From contig NZ_CP060780.1 in the NCBI RefSeq assembly GCF_014489495.1, positions 124,001-188,000 on the forward strand: a DNA stretch of 64,000 bases. Direction: 5' to 3'. A program made the position numbers and the translations under genes. Below, in pieces: positions 31,129-39,841 of the stretch (positions are counted from its first letter, which is position 1; every line of letters begins with the position of its first letter). Origin of the DNA: Sphingomonas daechungensis. Lineage in GTDB: Bacteria; Pseudomonadota; Alphaproteobacteria; Sphingomonadales; Sphingomonadaceae. A model generated the notes under the pieces. That model saw nothing but the letters and a program-made list of their open reading frames with translations. It was not told where the DNA came from and did not search any database.

Positions 31129-31154
31129 GTAACCAGCGCAGCGGAGCGTCCGAA
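31129..31154 (+). promoter_or_regulatory. candidate SigF-type promoter for sigF-nrsF
   Basis: GTAACC (31129-31134), exactly 16 bases, then CGAA (31151-31154). A perfect form of the element on the minus strand 45 bases away. Its -10 box touches the ATG at 31154, so either the gene starts further in (ATG 31205) or another promoter is used. Confidence 0.55.
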
Positions 31155-31720
31155 TGAAGCAGCATGACAAGGCGGATCTGCTCGAAGCCAAGCTGCACGC
31201 GCTGATGGTTGCCGGCTTGAGCGGACATTCCAGCGCGTACCAAGCTTTGCTGACCCTGAGTGCGGAGCGGCTTCGCTCCTATTTCGGCCGTCGGCTCGCC
31301 GGGCGAGAATTTGATGTGGAGGACCTGGTGCAGGAAACGCTGATCGCGGTGCACCGAAAGCGCGCGACCTACGATCCGTCTTTGCCGTTCACGGCCTGGC
31401 TGCACGGAATCGCACGCTATCGCCTGATCGACTTCCTTCGGCGCGACAAGCGTGGCGTTGAGGTACCGGTGGAGGATGGTTTCGACACCGCCGACACCGA
31501 CGCGTTCGAAGCCAGTCTCGCCCAGATCGACCTCGACGCCTTGTTGGCCGATCTCTCTCCGAACCAGGTTGCGGCGATCCGGCTAACGCGGATCGACGGC
31601 TATTCGGTTCGCGAAACTGCCGAGATGACCGGCCAGAGCGAGCCGGCCGTGAAGGTCAACGTCCATCGTGGGCTCGGCAAGCTTGCCGCCAGAATCAAGG
31701 GCACCGGCGATGCGAACTGA
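31154..31720 (+). CDS. sigF: ECF RNA polymerase sigma factor (SigF-like)
   Basis: Intact, 188 residues. Region 2 includes FDVEDLVQETLIAVHRKR and PFTAWLHGIARYRLIDFLRR; region 4 includes LSPNQVAAIRLTRIDGYSVR and the helix TGQSEPAVKVNVHRGL. It pairs with the anti-sigma gene nrsF, which overlaps its 3' end by 11 bases, and diverges from the bufferin operon. In Caulobacter the SigF-NrsF pair answers chromate, cadmium and other metals and drives bufferin genes. Same role is inferred here. The start is uncertain because a promoter-like element runs into the first ATG. Confidence 0.82.
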   Translation: MKQHDKADLLEAKLHALMVAGLSGHSSAYQALLTLSAERLRSYFGRRLAGREFDVEDLVQETLIAVHRKRATYDPSLPFTAWLHGIARYRLIDFLRRDKRGVEVPVEDGFDTADTDAFEASLAQIDLDALLADLSPNQVAAIRLTRIDGYSVRETAEMTGQSEPAVKVNVHRGLGKLAARIKGTGDAN

Positions 31721-32345
31721 AGACCTCATTGCCGATCTGGCCGCCAGCCCCACTGCAACTGCGAGCCCGTCGCGTGGCTTCGCCGTGGCCTTGGCAGCGG
31801 GTTGGATTATTGCGCTGCTGGGCCTCGTACTATTCCTCGGGTCGCCCCTCTCCGCGGTTCCGAACACCGGAATGCTGCCTTTCGCGGTGAAGACCGGATT
31901 TGCCGTCGCTTTTACTGCCGCCGCAATCTCGGCTTCACTCGCTGCCGGCAGACCCGGGCAAAAGCTGGCGCTTAGAGCGACGCTCATTGCGATCCCGTTT
32001 GCTGTCTTGCTCGCACTGGCAATTCTTGAGCTGACGTCGACGGCCCGGTCCGATTGGCCTCAGCTATTTTTTCGGACGACCTATGCGACATGCATCACCG
32101 CGATTGCGCTGGCGAGCCTCCCTGTCCTTGCCGCCGCGCTCTGGGCCTATCGCGAGATGGCACCCACCCGCCCTGCACTTGCAGGCCTTTTGGTTGGTCT
32201 CAGCGCAGGCGCTGCCGCAGCCGTCGCTTACGCGCTGTACTGTCCGGAGACGACGGCCGCCTTCCTCCTGGCAGCGTATACTCCCGCTGCTCTTGTGCCG
32301 GCGCTTGCGGGCTGGCTTGTCGGACCGAAACTGCTGCGCTGGTAG
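31710..32345 (+). CDS. nrsF: NrsF-type membrane anti-sigma factor (DUF1109)
   Basis: Intact, 211 residues, six predicted membrane spans and a short cytoplasmic N-terminus (MRTEDLIADLAAS) of the DUF1109 family. Two cysteines, Cys128 (TTYATCITA) and Cys178 (YALYCPET), are 50 residues apart; as I recall, Caulobacter NrsF senses metals through two conserved cysteines with that same spacing. It should hold SigF inactive at the membrane until oxidising metals act on the cysteines. Confidence 0.8.
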   Translation: MRTEDLIADLAASPTATASPSRGFAVALAAGWIIALLGLVLFLGSPLSAVPNTGMLPFAVKTGFAVAFTAAAISASLAAGRPGQKLALRATLIAIPFAVLLALAILELTSTARSDWPQLFFRTTYATCITAIALASLPVLAAALWAYREMAPTRPALAGLLVGLSAGAAAAVAYALYCPETTAAFLLAAYTPAALVPALAGWLVGPKLLRW

Positions 32346-32437
32346 TGCGGATGCATTGAGGTCATGCCGAACCGGTATGGCCGCTCTTGTTTCGGATGTG
32401 TAAGTAGTTCCAACCTCGATGGCGAGGGGACGCGCTC

Positions 32438-33376
32438 ATGGAAATGCAGCAGGTTCGCTATTTCGTTGCCCTTGCCGGCACGCTGAACTTCACGCGTGCG
32501 GCCGAGCAGTGCAACGTCAGCCAACCCGCCCTGACCCGCGCGATCCAGCAGCTGGAGCATGAATTGGGCGGTCCGCTGTTCCATCGCGAACGCGGCAACA
32601 CGCATCTGTCCGAGCTTGGCCGAATGATGCTCCCCTATCTGCAGACGGTCGAAGAAAGCTGCCGCGCCGCGCGCGACCAGGCCAAGGCGGTCAAGAAGCT
32701 TGAGCAGGCGACCCTGACGATCGGCACGATGTGCACAATCGGCCCGCAGCTCGTGTCCGACCTCCTCGTGCGCTTCCAGGCGCAGCATCCGGGTGTCGAG
32801 GTCCGGATCATCGATACCGGCGCTCCGCAAATGATCGAGCTTTTGGAAAAGGGCGATCTGGAAGTCGCGATCGTCGGTGTTCCGGGCGAATTGCCCGACA
32901 CTCTTCACCAGCTGCCGATTTTCGAAGAACGGTTCGTCATCGTTCTGCCGCCCAATCACCGGCTGGTCGCTCATGATTTCATCCGGGCGGCCGAACTCGA
33001 CAAGGAGCCCTACGTTAGCCGGACAAATTGCGAGGTGTTCGAACCCGTCCGCAAGGAGCTGTTTGCCCGCAACATCTACCTTCGACAGGTTTTCAGCTCG
33101 CCGCGGGATGACTGGGTCCAAGGCATGATCAAGGCCGGGCTTGGTCTCGGCTTTTTCCCGGAATTCAGCGTTACCGATCCCGATCTGGCCGTGCGGCCAC
33201 TCGTGGAGCCGAGCTTCACCCGGACGATCTATCTCACGACCGTTCGCGGCCGGCCGCATTCGCCTTCTGTCGGTGCGTTTGTACAGGAAGCGCGTCGCTA
33301 TCCCTGGCCCGCGTCACGAATGGCTGGTGCAGGCGACACAATCACCCTCCGCCAGCAGGTCATGACAGTCAGCTAG
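32438..33376 (+). CDS. LysR-family transcriptional regulator
   Basis: Intact, 312 residues. The winged helix (MQQVRYFVALAGTLNFTRAA, VSQPALTRAIQQLEHELGG) is followed by a substrate-binding-like effector domain (IGTMCTIGPQLVSDLLVRF, GLGLGFFPEFSV). The neighbours on the other strand, an MFS exporter and a carboxymuconolactone decarboxylase-like protein, are possible targets. The last 63 bases overlap the convergent gene. Confidence 0.85.
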   Translation: MEMQQVRYFVALAGTLNFTRAAEQCNVSQPALTRAIQQLEHELGGPLFHRERGNTHLSELGRMMLPYLQTVEESCRAARDQAKAVKKLEQATLTIGTMCTIGPQLVSDLLVRFQAQHPGVEVRIIDTGAPQMIELLEKGDLEVAIVGVPGELPDTLHQLPIFEERFVIVLPPNHRLVAHDFIRAAELDKEPYVSRTNCEVFEPVRKELFARNIYLRQVFSSPRDDWVQGMIKAGLGLGFFPEFSVTDPDLAVRPLVEPSFTRTIYLTTVRGRPHSPSVGAFVQEARRYPWPASRMAGAGDTITLRQQVMTVS

Positions 33377-33718
33377 TGCGTTCAACGACGCTGGCAGACC
33401 GCTGTAGATCGCGATCTGCATCAGGATCTCGACGATTTCCGACTTGCTGAGACCGAGCTTCTGGGCAGCCTCCACGTGCGTGCGGAGTTGCGGACTGGCA
33501 TGGCCGAGGCTCGCCAAGGAGGCGATCGCGACGATCTCTCGATCGCGATAGCTGAGCGCCTCGCGGGAGTAGAGATCACCAAACGCGAACTCGACCACCA
33601 TTCTTGCAAAGTCGGGGGCGACCTCGGCGATGCGGCTTGTCTTGAGAAATCTCTCCAACGATCCGGACGACAGGTGCTGAACGACATCTACGCCACGACG
33701 ATAGCGCTCACTCATCAT
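33314..33718 (-). CDS. carboxymuconolactone decarboxylase-family protein
   Basis: Intact, 134 residues. The all-helical AhpD/CMD fold is suggested by FGDLYSREALSYRDREIVAI and RTHVEAAQKLGLSKSEIVEI. The C-x-x-C pair of AhpD peroxidases is absent from the usual position (only DCHDLL and DCVACTSH near the end). The reaction is unknown. It starts in a 4-base overlap with the upstream MFS gene, so they form an operon. Confidence 0.75.
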   Translation of the reverse strand: MMSERYRRGVDVVQHLSSGSLERFLKTSRIAEVAPDFARMVVEFAFGDLYSREALSYRDREIVAIASLASLGHASPQLRTHVEAAQKLGLSKSEIVEILMQIAIYSGLPASLNALADCHDLLAEGDCVACTSHS

Positions 33719-34908
33719 GCAATCTCCGGTGGGGCGAGTTTGACTCCAAGCAGTGCGGCCAGGCCAAGTGCGGCGAAGACGCCGGCGACCGCCGCAAACC
33801 AGCCGATCCGATCGAACAGCTGGCCGACGACCGCCGCTCCGGCGAGGCCGCCGCAGTAATAGGATGACAGGTAAAGACCGCTCGCCGCAGCCTTGTCGCC
33901 GCGAGCGATCCGACCGACGTGCCCTGTTGCTACCGCTTGAGCGAAGAACGTCCCGACACCGACCAAGGTCAATCCCGCGACCACTGCGTAGAGATTGGGC
34001 AGGAGCAGAAATCCCAAACCGAACAGCGCCACAAGGAGGCTCCCGGCAGCAGCAGGCCCCGGACCCCGCTTGCGAACAAACGATCCCGCCATCGGCGTAG
34101 TTATCATCGAAGGGAGGAACACGAGAAAGACCAGTCCGAGCGCGGTCATCGACAGCGAAAGCGGCGGCTTCATCAGAACGAAGCCGACGTAGGTGAAGAC
34201 GCCGATGAAGCCGAACAGGATCAGGAAGCCGATCGCGAACGTCCGCCGCAATGCCGGATCCGACAGATGCTCGAGCCAGGCATTCCAGAACCGGCCTTTG
34301 CGATCCATTGGCTCCGGCGTGTTGCGGTGAAGCGCGACGCTCACGAGTGCGGCGCCGGCGAGGTTCAGCAAGGCGAAGAACAGGAAGCTGTGCTCGGCGC
34401 CAACCAGGCTCGCGACGAAGGCGGCGGTCAGGCGGCCGATGAGATTGCTGGCGACGACGCCGGTTACATACGCGGCGAGTGCATGCGCGGTCCGAACTTC
34501 GCAGCGCTCCGCCAAGTGCGTGAGCGTCAGGGTGAAGGCCGCGGCCATGAAGAGGCCCTGCACTACGCGAAGGATTGCGAAAACGGTCAGGTTCGGCGCG
34601 AATGCCAGTGCCGCGGTCGGTACGGATAGAAAGAGCAGGCTCAGCGCGACCGCGCGCTTGCGCTCGATGTTCGCGCTGAAGACCCCAACGAGTAGCCCGG
34701 AGATCGCCATTCCCAGGGTACTGGCGTTAGCGGCCAGACCGATTTGCGCGGGCTTTACGCCATAGGAGGCAGCCAGGCTCGGCAGGATTGCCTGCGTGGC
34801 GAAGAGATCGACCAGAGTCAGAAAGCCGATCACTGCGATCAGCAGCGACCGATTAGCCGAAAGTCCTGGCATCGCTGGTGCCACCGCAGAGCGCGCGAGG
34901 TCTGTCAT
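33715..34908 (-). CDS. MFS efflux-type transporter
   Basis: Intact, 397 residues from ATG 34908, with twelve predicted helices. Motifs such as IGFLTLVDLFATQAILPSL, SANIERKRAV and LRVVQGLFMAAAFTLT resemble the YnfM/AraJ group of drug or metabolite exporters. Substrate unknown. It is co-transcribed with the CMD-family gene. Confidence 0.8.
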   Translation of the reverse strand: MTDLARSAVAPAMPGLSANRSLLIAVIGFLTLVDLFATQAILPSLAASYGVKPAQIGLAANASTLGMAISGLLVGVFSANIERKRAVALSLLFLSVPTAALAFAPNLTVFAILRVVQGLFMAAAFTLTLTHLAERCEVRTAHALAAYVTGVVASNLIGRLTAAFVASLVGAEHSFLFFALLNLAGAALVSVALHRNTPEPMDRKGRFWNAWLEHLSDPALRRTFAIGFLILFGFIGVFTYVGFVLMKPPLSLSMTALGLVFLVFLPSMITTPMAGSFVRKRGPGPAAAGSLLVALFGLGFLLLPNLYAVVAGLTLVGVGTFFAQAVATGHVGRIARGDKAAASGLYLSSYYCGGLAGAAVVGQLFDRIGWFAAVAGVFAALGLAALLGVKLAPPEIA

Positions 34909-34928
34909 GATCAGATCCTGAAAGAAAT

Positions 34929-34961
34929 GGCGTCCCGCCCGAGGGGCAAGGGCGGGACGCC
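34929..34961 (-). terminator. GC-rich hairpin between cupin gene and MFS gene
   Basis: GGCGTCCCGCC pairs perfectly with GGCGGGACGCC around an 11-base loop, 37 bases after the cupin stop. No clear U-tract, so terminator strength is uncertain. Confidence 0.5.
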
Positions 34962-34997
34962 TGTGGGCCGGCGGGGAGCTAGGGCCGGCGGGGTTCG

Positions 34998-35440
34998 TTA
35001 GCCGTGGAACACGTCCGACGAGAGGAGAACCGCCGGCTCCTTGCCGTGGTTTTCCCAATAATGGCTGAGACCGTCGGCCTCGCGGCTGATCTCGCCGGCC
35101 TTGTGCTCGATCGGAGCGCCGCAAGCACTGCTGTGTTCGGTGATCGATCCGCTGACCACATAGATCAGTGCCGGGCGATCCTTGTGGCTGTGCAGCGGCA
35201 CGATGCCGCCGGGCTGGACGACCAGCCGACGGGTGCGCAGCTGGCGGCCGTCCACGTTGATTTCCGGTCCAAGCTGAATGGCCGCGAGCACGTCGTCGGT
35301 GACGCCCTTCGGCATCCTCGGGGCGTTCGCGAGATCGCTGGTGCCGGGGTCGTGCACTGGCCGGCGACTGCGGGGGTCGCGAAGCTGGCGGCGGCAACGG
35401 CAATGGTGGCCGTCGCGAGCATGGTCTTGAGATTGAACAT
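34998..35440 (-). CDS. secreted cupin-domain protein
   Basis: About 147 residues when repaired. Signal peptide ends FATPAVAGQCTTPG. The cupin core has VVQPGGIVPLHSHKDRPALI and YVVSGSITEHSS, with histidines for metal binding, and ends LSHYWENHGKEPAV. One break in a G run at 35346-35349. Small periplasmic cupins of this type are of unknown function. It precedes the MFS and CMD genes on the same strand. Confidence 0.72.
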
Positions 35441-35472
35441 TGCCGTCTCCTTGAATTCGATAATTTGTCTCA

Positions 35473-35550
35473 TCGTGAAGGCCGGTCTGCAGGATGGGAG
35501 AGAGTGTCTTCGGTCCCGTGCGCCATCGGCTGAGTTGCCGGCCTTCACGA
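35473..35550. repeat. 13-base inverted repeat upstream of cupin gene
   Basis: TCGTGAAGGCCGG (35473-35485) and its exact reverse complement (35538-35550), 52 bases apart, in the 240-base gap between the divergent cupin and bdhA genes. It may be a paired regulator site or an mRNA structure. Otherwise the gap shows nothing I recognise. Confidence 0.5.
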
Positions 35551-35683
35551 CGCTTCATCAAATTACGGAGCCGGCCTCTTTCGCGGAAATCGCAATGCCG
35601 CATCGACTTCATGCACGAAGCGCATTTCCAACAATTGCGCGTGTAACCGATCCTAAGCGCTCAATGGATTGGAGTGCTTGGAC

Positions 35684-36508
35684 ATGGACATGCAGGTTCA
35701 CGGTATGACGGAGGTCGAACGTCCGCTGGCCGGCAAGGTCGCCGTCGTCACCGGCTCGACCAGCGGCATTGGCCTCGGGATCGCGCGCGCTTTCGCGGAA
35801 TCTGGCGCCAACGTCGTGATCAACGGCCTCGCAGAACAGCGCGAGATCGACTTCGTGTGCGAAGAGCTGGACGGCATTTGTCCGGCCAGCCGCATCGCAT
35901 ACAATGGCGCAAACCTGATGAAGGCCGACGAAGCGACCGGCCTCGTCGAGGAAACGATCGTAGAGTTCGGCGGCATCGACGTCCTGGTGAACAATGCCGG
36001 GATCCAGCACGTCAGCCCGATCGAAAGCTTTCCGGCCGAGAAGTACGAGGCGATCATCGCGCTTAATCTCTCGGCGAGCTGGTACACCTCGCGCGCCGCC
36101 TTCGCCGCGATGAAGGCGAAAGGCTACGGCCGCATCATCAACGTGGCGTCCGCCCACGGTCTGGTCGCTTCGCCGTTCAAGAGCGCCTACGTCGCCGCCA
36201 AACACGGTATCGTCGGCCTGACCAAGACGCTCGCGCTCGAGGGCGCGGAGCATGGCATTACCGTCAATGCGATTTGCCCGGGCTATGTCTGGACGCCGCT
36301 GGTCGAGAACCAGATCGACGACACCGCGATGGCTCGCGGCATTACTCGCGAGCAGGTGATCCGCGACGTCCTGTTGGCTGCCCAGCCGAACAAGCGCTTT
36401 GCGGATGTCGAGGAGCTTGGCGCATTGGCGGTGTTCCTGTGTGGGCCGGGTGGTCGTTCGATTACCGGGACTGCGCTCCCGGTCGACGGCGGCTGGACGG
36501 CGCACTGA
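35684..36508 (+). CDS. bdhA: 3-hydroxybutyrate dehydrogenase (SDR family)
   Basis: Intact, 274 residues from ATG 35684 (GGAG nine bases upstream); ATG 35705 (MTEVERPL) is an alternative. NAD motif VTGSTSGIGLGIARAF, NNAGIQHVSP, Ser in NVASAHGLVASPFKSAYVAAK with Tyr and Lys, and ICPGYVWTPLVENQI, a pattern of D-3-hydroxybutyrate dehydrogenases. It oxidises 3-hydroxybutyrate to acetoacetate, the step after polyhydroxybutyrate breakdown. An NDH-2-like gene and a patatin gene follow directly. Confidence 0.85.
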   Translation: MDMQVHGMTEVERPLAGKVAVVTGSTSGIGLGIARAFAESGANVVINGLAEQREIDFVCEELDGICPASRIAYNGANLMKADEATGLVEETIVEFGGIDVLVNNAGIQHVSPIESFPAEKYEAIIALNLSASWYTSRAAFAAMKAKGYGRIINVASAHGLVASPFKSAYVAAKHGIVGLTKTLALEGAEHGITVNAICPGYVWTPLVENQIDDTAMARGITREQVIRDVLLAAQPNKRFADVEELGALAVFLCGPGGRSITGTALPVDGGWTAH

Positions 36509-36515
36509 GCCCATC

Positions 36516-37810
36516 ATGAAGAAGGTTGCTCGCCCGCGGGTGGTGATTGTCGGCGCCGGCTTCGGCGGCCTTGCGGCTGCCAAGCGGCTGTCCGGCAAAG
36601 CCGTCGACGTTACGGTGGTCGACTGCCGGAACCATCACCTGTTCCAGCCCCTGCTTTATCAAGTGGCGACCGCCGCCTTGTCGCCCGCTGACATCGCCGC
36701 GCCGGTGCGCTCGATCCTCTCGAAGGCGCCGAACGTGCGTGTCGTTCTCGACGAGGCCATCGGCGTAGATCCGCTGCAACGGCTGATCGAGCTTGGGTCC
36801 GGAGCGAGCCTCGAATATGACTGGCTGATCCTGGCGACCGGAGCGCGTCACAGCTATTTCGGCCGCAACGACTGGGCTGCGAACGCGCCTGGCCTCAAGA
36901 GCATTGAGGACGCGACTGCGATCCGGCGCAAGATCCTGCTCGCCCTGGAGCGGGCGGAATCCGAGACCGATCCGGACAAACGCCGCGCCCTATTGACGTT
37001 CGTCGTCATTGGCGCCGGTCCGACGGGTGTCGAGATGGCGGGAGCGATCGCCGAGCTGGCCCGTCGCTCCGTGTCGAAGGACTTCCGGAGCATCACGCCG
37101 CACTGCTCGCGGGTGATCCTAATCGAAGCCGGCGAGCGCGTACTCCCAGCTTTCCCATCTTCCCTGTCGGACGCCGCCAGGCGGTCCCTGGAAGATCTCG
37201 GCGTCGAGGTTCGACTCCGTTCACCAGTTCTCGATGTCGGCTCCGGCTACGTCCAGCTTGGCAATGAACTCATCCTCGGCCGGACAATCGTCTGGGCCGC
37301 AGGCGTAGAGGCTTCACCGGCCGCCGAATGGCTCGATGCCGAGCATGACACCTCCGGTCGGGTGTTCGTCGAACCAGATCTCCGCGTGAGCGGCCAGGAG
37401 CGGATCTTCGCAATTGGGACACCGCCAATGCTGCTGGGCAGGACCGCCGTGCGCTCCCGGCCATCGCTCCCGTCGCCAAGCAGCAGGGCCAGTATGTCGC
37501 CGACATCATCCTGGGGCACCCCGCCCTCGCCTTCAAATATCGAGACTTCGGAAACCTGGCCACGATCGGCCGAAGCAAAGCTGTGATCGACTGGGGCCAG
37601 GTACGGATGAGCGGCTTCATCGCGTGGCTCATCTGGTCGGTTGCGCACATCTGGTTCCTCGTCGGCTTCCGGAGCCGCATCGCCGTCGGGATCAGCTGGC
37701 TGTGGAGCTACGCAACCTATCAGCGGAGCGCCCGACTGATCACCGGAGATCATCCACTCCCTCCATCGCAACCCAGGTGCCCGCAGGCACTCGAAAGGAA
37801 ATGCGCATGA
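36516..37810 (+). CDS. type II NADH dehydrogenase-like flavoprotein
   Basis: About 431 residues when repaired. Two Rossmann motifs (VVIVGAGFGGLAAAKRL, FVVIGAGPTGVEMAGAI), HLFQPLLYQVATAALSP and the FAD-site IFAIGDTA mark an Ndh-type NADH:quinone oxidoreductase. A C-terminal hydrophobic segment (GFIAWLIWSVAHIWFLVGF) anchors it to the inner membrane. One break in a G run at 37416-37418. It starts eight bases after bdhA and overlaps the patatin gene start, so NADH from hydroxybutyrate oxidation may feed it. Confidence 0.83.
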
Positions 37811-38943
37811 CTCTCGCAACTGAAGTGGCTGAACTCGGCCAGACCGTCCTCGTCCTGCAGGGCGGAGGGGCGCTCGGAGCCTATCAGGTCGGCGTCTACG
37901 AAGCGCTCGACGAGGCGGGCATCGCCCCACAGTGGGTGATCGGCACCTCGATTGGAGCGATCAACGCTTCCCTGATCGCCGGCAGCAAGCCCGGCGAACG
38001 CGTCGAGAAGCTCTGCGAATTCTGGTCGCGAGTTCAGAACGACCAGCTCATTCCGCAAGGGTTACCGAGCTGGATGGCAAGCGCCGCGCGCAACTTCCGC
38101 GCGATCAGCGCCGGCGTTCCGTCTTTCTTCAGCCCGAACCCGATGGCCTTCCTGAGCCCGCACAACCGGCTGGGCGCCGACAAGGCCGGCTATTACTCTG
38201 TCGATCCGCTCAGGAGGACGCTCGAGGAGCTGATCGACTTCGATCAGCTCAATAAGGGCGGGACCCGCATCACCGTCGGCGCGTCAAGCGTGAAGACCGC
38301 GGAGATGCGTTATTTCGACTCCCGCGACATGCCGCTGCAGGTTGAGCATGTGCTCGCTTCTGGCGCGTTGCCGCCAGGCTTCCCGCCGGTCCGGATCGAC
38401 GGTGAGCTTTATTGGGATGGCGGCATCCTCTCGAACACACCGGTCGAGGTCGTGTTCGACGACAATCCGCGAAAGGATAGCCTGGTCTTCGCGGTGCATA
38501 TCTGGAACCCGCATGGCCCCGAGCCGGAGACGATCTGGGAGGTGATGAACCGCCAGAAGGACGTCCAATATTCGTCTCGCGCCGCGGCGCACATCAAGCG
38601 CCAGCGGCAGCTGCACAAGATGCGGCACATCATTGCTGAGATGAGCAAGATGCTTCCTGAAGATAAGCGCCGCGACAACCGCGTTTCGGAGTTCGCATCC
38701 TACGGCTGCCTGACGCGCATGCATGTCGTTCGCCTTCTAGCGCCGGCGCTCGATTACGAGGACCACAGCAAGGATATCGACTTCAGCGCCAACGGCATCC
38801 GACAACGCCGGGAAGCGGGTTACCGGGACACGATGGAAACGCTCGGCAAGGCCCCGTGGCGCGAGCCGGTCGACGACATCGAGGGCTTCATCCTCCACGA
38901 GGCCAGCGGCGGGCGAATGATCCACACGGCTGCTGCCAGGTGA
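37807..38943 (+). CDS. patatin-like phospholipase/esterase (DUF3734 C-terminus)
   Basis: Intact, 378 residues. Patatin motifs: oxyanion loop LQGGGALGAYQVG, nucleophile Ser in VIGTSIGAINAS, and Asp in YWDGGILSNTPVE. The C-terminal third fits the DUF3734 extension. ATG 37807 is chosen for its ribosome site (AAAGGA, seven bases upstream). Patatins of this type are often linked with 3-hydroxybutyrate dehydrogenase genes, so a role in polyhydroxyalkanoate or lipid turnover is a reasonable inference, unproved by sequence. Confidence 0.83.
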   Translation: MTLATEVAELGQTVLVLQGGGALGAYQVGVYEALDEAGIAPQWVIGTSIGAINASLIAGSKPGERVEKLCEFWSRVQNDQLIPQGLPSWMASAARNFRAISAGVPSFFSPNPMAFLSPHNRLGADKAGYYSVDPLRRTLEELIDFDQLNKGGTRITVGASSVKTAEMRYFDSRDMPLQVEHVLASGALPPGFPPVRIDGELYWDGGILSNTPVEVVFDDNPRKDSLVFAVHIWNPHGPEPETIWEVMNRQKDVQYSSRAAAHIKRQRQLHKMRHIIAEMSKMLPEDKRRDNRVSEFASYGCLTRMHVVRLLAPALDYEDHSKDIDFSANGIRQRREAGYRDTMETLGKAPWREPVDDIEGFILHEASGGRMIHTAAAR

Positions 38944-39047
38944 TGCGCCCGGCGCATGCGTCGAGCGCATGGAAACAATGAGCAATCGCGATTTTTCTTG
39001 AGGGCTCCAAACCGCGAAAATCCGGAGCAGAGGCAAGGAGAGATCCA

Positions 39048-39563
39048 ATGTTCAGAAGTTCGAAGCTCCACAAGAAATTCCTGGCGGTCCTGTTGCTCGC
39101 CGGTCCGGCAACCGTCGTGACACCGGTCATCGCCACGGTAGCGAAAGCTGCAACTCCGGTCGCCAGCGCTCACGCTGACGGTGTGATCAAGCAGAAGAGC
39201 GATTATGGGTTCGATGAGACGGTGACCCGCATCAGGGCGGACATCGCCAAGAAGGGTATCCGCTTTTTCGATGAGATCGACCACACCGCGCTCGGAGCGT
39301 CGGCCGACCTGCCGATCAACCGTTCAAAACTGCTGCTGTTCGGCAATCCGCCGCTCGGTGTGCAGTTCCTGCAGGCGAACCCGGTTGCCGGCCTCGATTG
39401 GCCCGTCCGAATGCTCGTAACGCAGGACGACGACGGGACGGTCTGGGTCAGCTGGAGCGACTTCAACTTCGTCGCCAATCGCTATCAGCTCGCCGACCGC
39501 GACAAGCAGATTGCCATGGCAGGCGAAGTCGCGGCCTCCATCGCTTCTTCGACGAGGAAGTGA
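39048..39563 (+). CDS. DUF302 domain protein with signal peptide
   Basis: Intact, 171 residues. A signal peptide ends near ATVAKAATPVAS. The DUF302 domain is clear: YGFDETVTRIRADIAKKGIR, FDEIDHTALG, KLLLFGNPPLGVQFLQANP and VWVSWSDFNFVANRY. DUF302 proteins are small periplasmic proteins of unknown role. The downstream small gene starts two bases after its stop. Confidence 0.8.
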   Translation: MFRSSKLHKKFLAVLLLAGPATVVTPVIATVAKAATPVASAHADGVIKQKSDYGFDETVTRIRADIAKKGIRFFDEIDHTALGASADLPINRSKLLLFGNPPLGVQFLQANPVAGLDWPVRMLVTQDDDGTVWVSWSDFNFVANRYQLADRDKQIAMAGEVAASIASSTRK

Positions 39564-39565
39564 CC

Positions 39566-39730
39566 ATGCAGCGCTTTACATCGCCGAACGAGCGGATTGT
39601 CGGTCCGCTTCCTCGCAAGGACATCCTCGCGGTTTGCTTCTTCCTCAATCGCCAGCCGCAGGCACGCCGCGCGGCGGAAGAGCCGGAAGCACACCTCGAC
39701 CGCCTCGCTGCGGCCGCCCGGATGCAGTGA
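39566..39730 (+). CDS. small basic hypothetical protein
   Basis: 54 residues, starting MQRFTSPNERIVGPLPRKD, with GAGGAAG before the ATG and only two bases from the DUF302 stop. Rich in Arg and Ala. I do not recognise it; translational coupling to the DUF302 gene is the main support. Confidence 0.4.
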   Translation: MQRFTSPNERIVGPLPRKDILAVCFFLNRQPQARRAAEEPEAHLDRLAAAARMQ

Positions 39731-39841
39731 ACCCACAAGCACATTTCAGCCTATTGAAAAGGGCCTTCCCGCCTTGAGCGGGGGCTCCTTTGGGCTTACC
39801 GGATCGCGTGGCTTATCCTCGCGGCCGCAACGGTCTTTGCA

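Noticed and set aside
32228-33259. 343-codon frame antisense to the LysR gene
   Set aside because: Shadow frame; charged low-complexity protein with no motif, while the LysR frame is convincing.
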